5,353 nt of DNA from Thermoplasmata archaeon. GTDB taxonomy: Archaea > Thermoplasmatota > Thermoplasmata > Thermoplasmatales > Thermoplasmataceae. Numbering within the stretch: the first letter of the stretch is position 1; the number at the start of each line of letters is the position of its first letter. The stretch is taken from positions 1-5,353 of the forward strand of contig JAJZXT010000180.1 in the NCBI GenBank assembly GCA_021806355.1, given 5' to 3'. The notes beneath the pieces were generated by a model. That model saw nothing but the letters and a program-made list of their open reading frames with translations. It did not search any database and was not told where the DNA came from. Shown in pieces: positions 1-5,348 of this stretch. The position numbers and the translations under genes were made by a program.

Positions 1-282
1 ATGGTGCTCATCCCGATCTTATTCTTTGAGCGGAACTGGGTGAATGGCTAACGAATCAATCCCATAACCAATTGAATTTATACATACCTGAAATGACAGG
101 CTGGGGTTTTTTTTAACTAACTTTATGATATAAAAATTCCCAGCATTTGAGAACAGTGCAAGGGGCCCTTGATCTTTAACACTGTGATGGATGCCTGCAA
201 GGAAACGGCCATAACCGACACAGTTACATCAATTCCCTGGTCTCTGTACAGAGATTCCGTAAGGCGTAACTGATTGTACCAG
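1..282. other. Non-coding left flank with T-tract, TATA-like box and two palindromes
   Basis: No convincing gene is visible here. Frame 1 is open from the window edge to TAA at 49-51 (16 codons), so the end of a gene entering from the left is possible but unsupported. A T8 tract at 107-114 could terminate such a transcript. A good TATA-like element (GATATAAAAA) lies at 127-136, with no start codon at the expected distance. Two short-spaced dyads follow: 159-171 (arms CAAGGG/CCCTTG around one base) and a perfect 14-bp palindrome at 241-254. Frame 1 is open again at 151-273 with an ATG at 187, but the short product matches nothing I recognise. Confidence 0.5.
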
Positions 283-297
283 AAAACTTAATAAATC
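283..297 (+). promoter_or_regulatory. Archaeal TATA/BRE promoter for the DUF4382 gene
   Basis: An A-rich BRE-like stretch runs into CTTAATAAAT, centred near 291. The ATG at 315 lies about 24 bases downstream, the usual TATA-to-start-site distance in archaea, and no Shine-Dalgarno sequence precedes it. This fits a leaderless transcript. An out-of-frame ATG at 305 opens only a six-codon frame. The position is inferred from spacing only. Confidence 0.5.
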
Positions 298-314
298 AGT
301 CCAGATGAAAAAAT

Positions 315-824
315 ATGAAAAATAAGATACTAATACCGATCGTTGTGATAATTGTGATTGCAGCTGGTATTGGAGGATTCCTTTATTACAGCGGCACAGA
401 ATCAAATGGTCACATGGCAATATCGGTTGCCGATGCTCCTGCAGTTTCTGGAGTTGGAGCGGTTTATATCACCTTCACTTCAGTAGAACTTCACAGTAAT
501 GCTTCAGGATGGGTTAACTACTCTGTCCCAACAACTACAATAAACATACTTGGCCTTACAATTTCAAACGCCTCACTGCTTACAAACATAACACTTCATT
601 CCGGCAAGTACACCATGATAAGGCTGTTCATAAAGAGTGTGACAGTTAATGTTCTCGGAGTGAATGTGAGTTTCACCCTTGCGTCTAAATTTGCATTCAT
701 AAATCATCCCTTCAATGTCTCGCTGCACTCAACGACAAAAGTCATAATCGACTTCAACCTGAATCAGAACCTGAACCTGAATTCAAAGATATTCACTCCT
801 GATGTTGGAGTTGTCGTGGACTGA
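315..824 (+). CDS. Membrane-anchored DUF4382 surface protein
   Basis: A 169-residue protein of unknown function. Residues 4-26 form one strong hydrophobic segment after a Lys-containing N-terminus, so it is probably an uncleaved signal anchor with the rest outside the cell; no lipobox cysteine is present. From about residue 33 the sequence follows the DUF4382 pattern: a short beta strand, then DAPAVSGVGAVYITFTSVEL, then a Gly-Trp turn. DUF4382 domains are known as extracellular beta-rich modules in archaea and bacteria. Six N-x-S/T sequons (Asn 62, 68, 85, 91, 117, 134) and no cysteine suggest a glycosylated outer-face protein suited to acid. The C-terminus carries a short Asn/Leu alternation (residues 148-156). 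The start is supported by a TATA-like box about 24 bases upstream (leaderless). It stands alone, with its own terminator. The family call is fairly secure; the role is unknown. Confidence 0.85.
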   Translation: MKNKILIPIVVIIVIAAGIGGFLYYSGTESNGHMAISVADAPAVSGVGAVYITFTSVELHSNASGWVNYSVPTTTINILGLTISNASLLTNITLHSGKYTMIRLFIKSVTVNVLGVNVSFTLASKFAFINHPFNVSLHSTTKVIIDFNLNQNLNLNSKIFTPDVGVVVD

Positions 825-849
825 TGCAATAAGGCAGTCCATTTTTTTT
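818..849 (+). terminator. Hairpin plus T8 terminator of the DUF4382 gene
   Basis: A 6-bp stem (GGACTG 818-823 with CAGTCC 835-840, 11-base loop) is followed after one base by T8 at 842-849. The 5' arm includes part of the TGA stop codon. A second T6 tract lies at 861-866. The T-tracts alone would satisfy archaeal termination; the stem makes it look like a bacterial intrinsic terminator. Confidence 0.6.
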
Positions 850-1764
850 CAATAATGATATTTTTTATTGAGGATATTTGAGATTAAGGTTTTGAGCGTT
901 ATTTGAGCAAATCTTCCATCAGGCATGATCAGAATTGCAGCTTCCTTCACATTGAGAACGATAATTCCAATTACCCGGTATATGTATACAACAGAAAAAC
1001 TGATCTCTATTTACAACCCCATCAAGGCAAGGTCAACGAGTGCTGAAACCAATTTTTTTACAGTCTATCAGCTTAAGAAACCACTGTATGCTTCCACACG
1101 CGGTCCAGAATGTAAAAGCTTAGAAAACCTGGATTCCTGAAATGAGGATATCAACCGCGAGATTCCAGTCATACAATGCCGCTCTGTAAGGTCTGCAATG
1201 ACTGTTCAAGCACTCTGCCTGAGCAGATGATTGGCCCTTAGAAATAATCTATCAGGTCATTTTATCACCAATAATGCATAAATGCAAAGCCAGTGGTTAA
1301 ATATAGACGTATGTTGTGCCAAAAACGATAACTTAAGAAATCCGTATATGACGATCTAATAAAATTTAAAAGAGAGAGGGTTTCAGTGAATTTCCAGATG
1401 GGACTGTTAAGTCGCAGGGCAAGAAAGACATCCCTCTATCTCTTTCTGGAAGAATGCGTCATCTTCAGCACCACTATGTCTTTTGGTTTTCCAGAATCTC
1501 GCCATATCCCTATATTCCCAACAGCAACCTGGAGATCCCTGATTTTTATAAGAGATCCAGGCATTAAAAGCCAGTGACAGTCCTGGCTAAGAGGTAGCGT
1601 ATATTACATGTGATATAAATTATGGTTAATTATACAGTTCATCGCACTTTTGTGTGGATTGCCAGTAATTGAATCTCGTAATAGTTGAGTAAAAAAAGGG
1701 ATCTTCCATAAAAAAGATGATCTTGTTGATAATAAACACATTCAGGGTCCTAAATGAGCAAGCC
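850..1764. other. Region without a convincing intact gene; decayed coding fragments
   Basis: About 0.9 kb with only short, mutually contradictory reading frames. TTGAG occurs four times at 868-907. A 71-codon plus frame at 925-1140 has an ATG but no ribosome binding site or well-placed TATA box, and matches no family I know. A possible TnpB-like remnant on the minus strand is listed separately. At 1386-1577 a plus-strand GTG frame (63 codons) lies opposite a 42-codon minus frame (1436-1564). The latter begins like an ABC-type ATPase (SLIKIRDLQVAVGN) but has no Walker A motif and stops. A TATA-like GATATAAAT lies at 1611-1619 without a gene attached. The overall look is of degraded mobile or accessory DNA. 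Confidence 0.5.
1068..1248 (-). pseudogene. Possible decayed C-terminus of a TnpB-like (IS605/IS1341) protein
   Basis: On the minus strand a 42-codon frame (1248 down to a stop at 1120-1122) ends with DWNLAVDILISGIQVF. This resembles the D-R-D-x-N-A-A-x-N-I-L motif that follows the zinc finger in TnpB proteins. An adjacent frame from about 1224 reads CSGRVLEQSL, like a damaged CxxCG finger. A third frame past the stop reads QESRFSKLLHSGPRVEAYSG, like a TnpB tail. Reading all three together needs at least two frameshifts, so this is pattern recognition in a decayed sequence, not proof. No RuvC catalytic motif or IS end is visible. Confidence 0.2.
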
Positions 1765-1771
1765 AAAAAAA
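1765..1771 (-). terminator. T-tract terminator candidate for the mer operon
   Basis: A run of seven A on the plus strand is seven T in the transcript, about 84 bases after the stop codon of the DUF302 gene. A second T7 tract in the same sense lies at 1691-1697. Archaeal RNA polymerase stops at such tracts without needing a hairpin, and no clear stem is seen at the first one. Confidence 0.4.
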
Positions 1772-1854
1772 TTGAATCTTCGTCAACCACATGAAAGCTC
1801 GGAGATCCATTAAAATTACCTGGTTTATTTTACACTTTCCCGGTTCGCATTAAT

Positions 1855-2232
1855 TCATTTTGCAACAGAATCAGTGATGGAATCAAGCATTTTATCCACT
1901 CTTTCAGCAAGTTCTCCCAATCCATTGTACCGGGAGAAGAGTTCAGCAGCGCTCTGAACTGACACGTGTGTCATGCCATTTCCTTCATATATGTAAATTC
2001 TCAATGGCGGCACTATCCCTGCCCTCAGATCACTGTCAAAAACCTCCCTGGCAAGTTTAGGGTGAAAGACTTCAAGGATTTTATTTCCCTTTATCTCGAT
2101 CCCAATCTTCTTCAAATTAGCCTGTGCATCTATGACTGAAATAACCTTCAGGCCATTTTCCTCCACAGATCTCTGAAGAATCCCCACCGTCTCCTCAAAT
2201 CCAAATTTTGAAACTATTTCTTTCGTATTCAT
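1855..2232 (-). CDS. DUF302 protein, third gene of the mer operon
   Basis: A 125-residue soluble protein of the DUF302 family, biochemical function unknown. The family core is clear: VISVIDAQANLKKIGIEI (about 30-47), then a strand ending in EVFHPKLAREVF, then the D-x-R-A-G-I-V-P-P-L-R-I-Y-I-Y-E block (about 67-82), and a late THVSVQSAAELF strand-helix. DUF302 members often carry a His in the first block (D-H-x-A); here it reads DAQAN. There is no cysteine from this start, so it cannot bind Hg(II) through thiols like its neighbours. The frame is open upstream to a GTG at 2253, but the ATG at 2232 is preferred: GGAGTGA lies at ideal spacing and overlaps the merA stop, leaving a 5-base gap. Tight coupling to merA implies a linked role, perhaps in metal or redox stress; that part is inference. 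Confidence 0.85.
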   Translation of the reverse strand: MNTKEIVSKFGFEETVGILQRSVEENGLKVISVIDAQANLKKIGIEIKGNKILEVFHPKLAREVFDSDLRAGIVPPLRIYIYEGNGMTHVSVQSAAELFSRYNGLGELAERVDKMLDSITDSVAK

Positions 2233-2237
2233 TTCTA

Positions 2238-2244
2238 TCACTCC
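2238..2244 (-). promoter_or_regulatory. Ribosome binding site deciding the DUF302 start
   Basis: GGAGTGA on the minus strand matches the archaeal anti-Shine-Dalgarno, with GGAG eight bases before ATG 2232. Its last three bases are the TGA stop of merA, so translation of the two genes is likely coupled. This favours ATG 2232 over the upstream GTG 2253. Confidence 0.65.
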
Positions 2245-3662
2245 ACACAGCACGACATCTTCGTCATATCCCTGGTAAAGGACTGCGAGGCCAGCTTTAT
2301 TCCTTCTGCCACAGTTGGAAATATATGACTGTTTTCAATTATATCCTGGAATGTATACCCATTCCTGATCGCTGTAACGCCCTCGATAATGAACTCTGCA
2401 GCATAAGGCGCCAGCACATGGATACCTGCAATCCTTCCCGTATCCTCATCAGCCACAATCTTGAACATTCCTATGCCTTCCCGCAATATTCTTGCTTTCG
2501 GCACTGTAGCAAGAGGGAGCACCCTGGTAACGGCCCTTCCAAAGTTCCTGTTGTATTCATCCTCAGTGTAACCAACGGAAGCAAGTTGCGGCTCTGTAAA
2601 AATTGCCCATGGGACTTCCTGGAGGTTTATTCCCTTTGTGGAATGATTGAAGATATTGGATGCAATAATCGCACCCTCCCTCGCAGCAAGCGTTTCCAGT
2701 CTGTACCTCTGATCAACCACGTCTCCAGCTGCATAGATCAGGGGATTGGTTGTGGAAAAATCATCCTTTACACTTATCCCTTTATCTGAATATTCAACAC
2801 CTGCATTTCCAAGCGAGAGACCATCCACATTCGGCTTCCTTCCCGATGCGATCAGGACCTCATCAACCTCTATTTCCTCCATTTTTCCCTGATATTCAGC
2901 AACGATGATCTTCTTATCCCCTCTCCGGTAAACCTTCCTGACTTTCCTCCCTGTTAAAAATGAAATTCCATCATTCTCCAAAGCTCTTATGAGTTCACTC
3001 CCAACTTCACTTTCAATCCCTCTTGCTATGGTATCATGCCTCTTTATTATCCTCACACGTGAACCGAGTCTATGCATTGCCTGGCCAATTTCGAGACCAA
3101 CAAATCCTCCTCCCAGGATACCGATGCTGCCTGGAAGATCATTGAGTGACCATACGCTTTCACTGGTTAAATAGCCGGTATCCTCCAGTCCTTCTATCTG
3201 TGGGATGACGGGACTGGAACCTGTGGCTATTATGAAATTATATCCTTTCATATGCTCTTCTCCTGAGATAGACGTAACTTTCACTGTGTCTCTGGAAACA
3301 AAACTTGCCTTTCCTTCATACATAGTTATGTTGGGATAAAATTTCAGGACATCCTCATACTTGCTCTTCCTCTCCTCCTGGACAACCTCCCTGAGAGATT
3401 CCATTAGTTTGCTGAATTCAACCGCTGGATCCGACGATGCAATTCCAGGATATCTTGGATTCCGCTGTGTATTGGCAACCTTTGCTGCTTCTATTATATA
3501 TTTTGAGGGCACGCAGCCAACATTGACGCAGGTCCCTCCGATCGGTCCATATCCTATCATCGCAATGGCTGCCTGGTTAGATGTGATCTCGCTTGCCCTT
3601 ATTGCAGCAGAAAATGCTGCCGCACCTCTCCCGATGATGACAAGATCGTACTCCTGTGTCAT
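2238..3662 (-). CDS. merA: Mercuric reductase MerA, without fused HMA domain
   Basis: A 474-residue cytosolic flavoprotein that reduces Hg(II) to volatile Hg(0) with NAD(P)H. Visible motifs: FAD-binding GRGAAAFSAAIRA (11-23); redox-active GTCVNVGCVPSK with Cys45 and Cys50; ATGSSP (146-151); NAD(P)-binding ILGGGFVGLEIGQ (182-194); second FAD motif YAAGD (310-314); dimerisation domain from about 350; and the C-terminal vicinal pair in SCCVE (Cys471, Cys472), the MerA hallmark that dihydrolipoamide dehydrogenases lack. Tyr102 in SKYED corresponds to Tyr194 of Tn501 MerA. The second catalytic Tyr (Tn501 FPYLTMVEG) is absent; this protein reads FPTVAEG, two residues shorter and closer to the lipoamide dehydrogenase loop. 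Length matches MerA cores lacking the N-terminal HMA domain, which here is the separate upstream gene. ATG 3662, one base after that gene's stop, is preferred over an in-frame TTG at 3671. Confidence 0.93.
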   Translation of the reverse strand: MTQEYDLVIIGRGAAAFSAAIRASEITSNQAAIAMIGYGPIGGTCVNVGCVPSKYIIEAAKVANTQRNPRYPGIASSDPAVEFSKLMESLREVVQEERKSKYEDVLKFYPNITMYEGKASFVSRDTVKVTSISGEEHMKGYNFIIATGSSPVIPQIEGLEDTGYLTSESVWSLNDLPGSIGILGGGFVGLEIGQAMHRLGSRVRIIKRHDTIARGIESEVGSELIRALENDGISFLTGRKVRKVYRRGDKKIIVAEYQGKMEEIEVDEVLIASGRKPNVDGLSLGNAGVEYSDKGISVKDDFSTTNPLIYAAGDVVDQRYRLETLAAREGAIIASNIFNHSTKGINLQEVPWAIFTEPQLASVGYTEDEYNRNFGRAVTRVLPLATVPKARILREGIGMFKIVADEDTGRIAGIHVLAPYAAEFIIEGVTAIRNGYTFQDIIENSHIFPTVAEGIKLASQSFTRDMTKMSCCVE

Positions 3663-3663
3663 A

Positions 3664-3897
3664 TTACTCAACTTTTCTCAACTGCGCCCTGTAATGGGAT
3701 TCCCCTCCAAATACAGGAGATTTAACAAGATTCTCTGCAGAAATTTTAGCGTCATCTATCTTCACAATTGCGATGCCGTCATTTAATGAAATTGACAGCA
3801 CATCTGCACCCTCTTTTTTCAGGCCATCACTTACGGTTCTTACACAGTCATCACAGGTCATTCCAAAAACCTTCATGGTTACCTTTTTTTCTGTCAT
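3664..3897 (-). CDS. Small HMA-domain mercury chaperone (MerP/NmerA-like)
   Basis: A 77-residue cytosolic protein made of one heavy-metal-associated domain. The binding loop FGMTCDDC places Cys15 and Cys18 at the usual position after the first strand; GMTC is the form seen in MerP and in the N-terminal domain of MerA. The remainder follows the beta-alpha-beta-beta-alpha-beta pattern: helix VRTVSDGLKKEG, strands around DVLSISLND and IAIVKIDD, helix ISAENLV, and a last strand SHYRAQLRKV. There is no signal peptide, so unlike bacterial periplasmic MerP it should act inside the cell. As first gene of the operon, one base before merA, it probably delivers Hg(II) to MerA, replacing the fused NmerA domain; the function is inferred from context. 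A copper chaperone role is the alternative. The ATG at 3897 lies about 24 bases from a TATA-like box, fitting a leaderless transcript. Confidence 0.88.
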   Translation of the reverse strand: MTEKKVTMKVFGMTCDDCVRTVSDGLKKEGADVLSISLNDGIAIVKIDDAKISAENLVKSPVFGGESHYRAQLRKVE

Positions 3898-3950
3898 ATC
3901 CTGTTATCACAGAACAGTATTAAAGCTGAAAAGTAAACTTTTTTTTACCT
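3898..3950 (-). promoter_or_regulatory. mer operon promoter with candidate operator dyads
   Basis: On the minus strand CTTTAATA (3918-3925) is a TATA-like box centred about 24 bases before the HMA start codon. A dyad CTGTT-N7-AACAG (3901-3917) fills the space between TATA box and ATG, where a repressor would block initiation. A second dyad GTAAA-N6-TTTAC (3933-3948), including an eight-A run in this sense, lies over the BRE/upstream position. No regulator gene is recognisable in the window, so its identity (ArsR- or MerR-like) is unknown. Confidence 0.55.
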
Positions 3951-3985
3951 GAGTGGGCAGAGTCCACTATCATGGAGGACAGGGG

Positions 3986-4114
3986 ATGAACCGACCTGAA
4001 CCTGATTGTTGTTTTAAGCGAATACGAAGAATTTCCCTGGGAACTCTAATTATAAACAATGACTCGGTGGATGTCTCCCTTAGTAACCAAATTGAAGCCA
4101 TGAACAACCATTAA
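3986..4114 (+). CDS. Possible 42-residue ORF divergent from the mer operon
   Basis: An ATG at 3986 opens 42 codons to TAA at 4112-4114. It is preceded by GGAGG (3974-3978) with seven bases between, the strongest Shine-Dalgarno arrangement in the window. The product is hydrophilic, with a CC pair at residues 8-9 followed by a basic stretch (KRIRRI) and a polar C-terminus. I recognise no family. After the stop the same frame stays open for another 18 codons, so it could be the front of a broken gene. Its position, back to back with the mer promoter, is where a regulator is often found, but it is too short for an ArsR protein. The call rests on the ribosome binding site and could be chance. Confidence 0.27.
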   Translation: MNRPEPDCCFKRIRRISLGTLIINNDSVDVSLSNQIEAMNNH

Positions 4115-4178
4115 AATGTTAACGAACGAGTTTCCACATGCTTTATTGCGAAAGCAAGAAGAGGAAAGTAGAGCTGTT

Positions 4179-4894
4179 TCATGGAAACCTAACTATGTAT
4201 TCTGGAAGTAGGGAGCATCTCATGAACGGGTGTTCTGGTTCTTTACATTTTAGTAAATCTTTAGCAATATCCTTAATTTTGCTTGAGAAATCTTTTAAAT
4301 AGGGATCATTTTGGTTTTTAAATCTCTCTTCAAGTTCCCTCCTTCTGATCCTAAAAGCTTGAAATTCATTTTCCAATACGCAACAGATGCACCGGAATGA
4401 GTCGAAGTCCCTCCACATTGTTCCCCACATATGCAGTATCATTCCATCCGGAGTTTCTTTAATCCCAACCGAAATTGTAAAGTTGTCTGCATTTTTTTCC
4501 ACCTGTAAACTGGTAAACCATTCTTAGATAAACCGATCCCTTCCTCCCCAATCTCAAAAATAGCTACAACCCCTTTATTAATCGACTCAAGAATTTGGTC
4601 TGCCAATACTAAAATTGCATCTCGATGGAAACGATCAAATTCCCCACCATTAAGTAAAATGTTCTCTGATGATGGCGTGATTTCAGATTCGTTCAATTTT
4701 ACTAATACTTCGATTCCACCACCATATTTCCCAAATGCCGGCCAAACTCTCAAAAAATCATTGTTAGTAGGAAGGTTAATTTCATTTCCTTCGTTATTGA
4801 AGAGTTTGAGGTTTCCAGAGTCAAAATCATATCTGTGTCTAGGTGAATAAGTAATGGATAAGCATTTTGAAATTTTTATTGAGAATGGTCTCAA
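4179..4894 (-). pseudogene. Unrecognised gene split by a -1 frameshift
   Basis: Two overlapping minus-strand frames join into one 238-residue product if one base is re-read at the A7 run 4492-4498. The upstream frame (4894 to 4439) codes 132 ordinary residues up to VYRW, then a basic out-of-frame tail. The downstream frame (to TGA at 4179-4181) continues naturally with NADNFTISVGIKETPDGM. No family is recognised. The N-terminal half is polar and mixed alpha/beta, with a glycine-rich KYGGGIEVLVKLNESEI segment. The C-terminal half has a Cys cluster (RCICC), a charged helix (RIRRRELEERFKNQN) and two further cysteines. The only start in the first frame is TTG 4894 with no ribosome binding site, so the N-terminus may also be damaged. 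It could be a pseudogene, a programmed frameshift, or a one-base sequencing error in the homopolymer. Confidence 0.5.
4492..4498 (-). other. A7 slippery run at the frame junction
   Basis: In the transcript sense the junction reads TGG AAA AAA ATG. This is an A-AAA-AAA slippery heptamer in the upstream frame, and a -1 shift gives TGG AAA AAA AAT GCA, restoring the downstream frame. One extra A would do the same. The sequence cannot tell slippage from mutation or sequencing error. Confidence 0.5.
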
Positions 4895-4933
4895 GATGTT
4901 AAAGTAGAGTTAGAATAGACCGGTTGGGACCCG

Positions 4934-4941
4934 ATTTAAAT
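4934..4941 (-). promoter_or_regulatory. Weak TATA-like element upstream of the split gene
   Basis: The palindrome ATTTAAAT is centred about 43 bases before the TTG at 4894. It would place a transcript start near 4912 and a leader of roughly 18 bases, without a visible ribosome binding site. Support is limited to composition and spacing. Confidence 0.2.
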
Positions 4942-4990
4942 TTTAGACTAATATTCTGTTTCGACCCAGAAATTCTTCCTCTCCTTATGC

Positions 4991-5034
4991 CCACATATTC
5001 AATGTGGTTATCTTAAAGATAACTGGAACCAGTT
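4991..5034. repeat. Three abutting inverted repeats
   Basis: Three dyads follow each other without gap: CCACAT/ATGTGG around five bases (4991-5007), GTTATCTT/AAGATAAC around one base (5007-5023), and AACTGG/CCAGTT around two bases (5021-5034). Each shares one to three bases with the next. Two more short-spaced dyads occur nearby: CATGA/TCATG (5089-5100) and GAGGAT/ATCCTC (5130-5143). They could be protein-binding sites, a structured RNA or a recombination site; no repeat copy elsewhere in the window identifies them. Confidence 0.6.
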
Positions 5035-5097
5035 CTCTTAGCACCCGGTTTTTCATAAATATAACCTTGTATATTATTTTTAACCAGACATGAGATC

Positions 5098-5232
5098 ATG
5101 TTTGGCCAGTGTTACGCGTTCTTGATCTTGAGGATAAATCCTCGTGGAGCAGCATGCGTCTTCCTTCTTTCGTTCTTTACCCGGATGGGATGTTGCAGCA
5201 TATATTTGCCTATAAAGGATAGGTCTGGGTGA
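5098..5232 (+). CDS. Possible 44-residue leaderless small ORF
   Basis: An ATG at 5098 lies about 25 bases after a TATA-like TATATTA (5070-5076), the spacing of a leaderless start. The product is rich in hydrophobic residues (AFLILRI at 6-12, ACVFLLSFF at 20-28) with four cysteines, including a CC pair, and could be a small membrane protein. The dyads at 5089-5100 and 5130-5143 overlap its start and early codons. No family is recognised and the length is within chance, so this is only a candidate. Confidence 0.17.
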   Translation: MFGQCYAFLILRINPRGAACVFLLSFFTRMGCCSIYLPIKDRSG

Positions 5233-5317
5233 ATGGAAGAGATTGGGTGATAATCTGAAAGGTGATGAAATGAGGAAGATGGGCACATAGAAGTATTTCG
5301 GTAGATTCAAATAGGAT

Positions 5318-5329
5318 CACATATATACG
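5318..5329 (+). promoter_or_regulatory. TATA box for a gene starting at the right edge
   Basis: CACATATATACG carries a strong TATA-like core (ATATATA, 5321-5327). An ATG lies 25 bases from its centre, at 5349. The arrangement matches the leaderless promoters proposed for the DUF4382 and HMA genes. Confidence 0.4.
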
Positions 5330-5348
5330 CGGGATTTCTTTAGCTACG

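Larger units (their letters stand above)
4895..5348. other. Right intergenic region, no convincing gene
   Basis: Beyond the promoter element and the inverted repeats listed separately, this stretch holds only short frames. A 76-codon minus frame (5080-5310) begins with TTG, has no supporting signals and is disregarded. Plus-strand frames between about 5100 and 5290 give plausible-looking fragments in all three phases (for example one ending GLGEWKRLGDNLKGDEMRK at about 5221-5283), which suggests a decayed gene, but I cannot name it. Confidence 0.45.

Noticed and set aside
36..47. 12-base direct repeat CTGGGTGAATGG shared with 5225-5236
   Set aside because: One such match is expected by chance in 5.3 kb; flanks do not match, so it does not mark element ends.
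2208..2789. 193-codon plus-strand frame across merA
   Set aside because: It lies antisense to merA, whose domains and motifs are unmistakable; no known family or start signal.
3361..3786. 141-codon plus-strand frame across merA and the HMA gene
   Set aside because: Antisense shadow of two well-supported genes.
3995..4006. Match of ACCTGAACCTGA to the coding repeat near 771-782 of the DUF4382 gene
   Set aside because: Short, low complexity and without flanking similarity.
3961..4010. C/D-box-like GATGAA and CTGA elements
   Set aside because: The boxes are too close together and there is no paired D'/C' set or terminal stem.
4146..4157. TTGC-GAAA-GCAA tetraloop hairpin
   Set aside because: Only a 4-bp stem with no extension or following T-tract; frequent by chance.
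5080..5310. 76-codon minus-strand frame near the right end
   Set aside because: Starts with TTG, has no ribosome binding site or placed TATA box, and the composition is not protein-like.
5297..5315. TTC-A-AAT stretch resembling a tRNA T-loop
   Set aside because: No matching acceptor, D or anticodon arms nearby; no tRNA found anywhere in the window.
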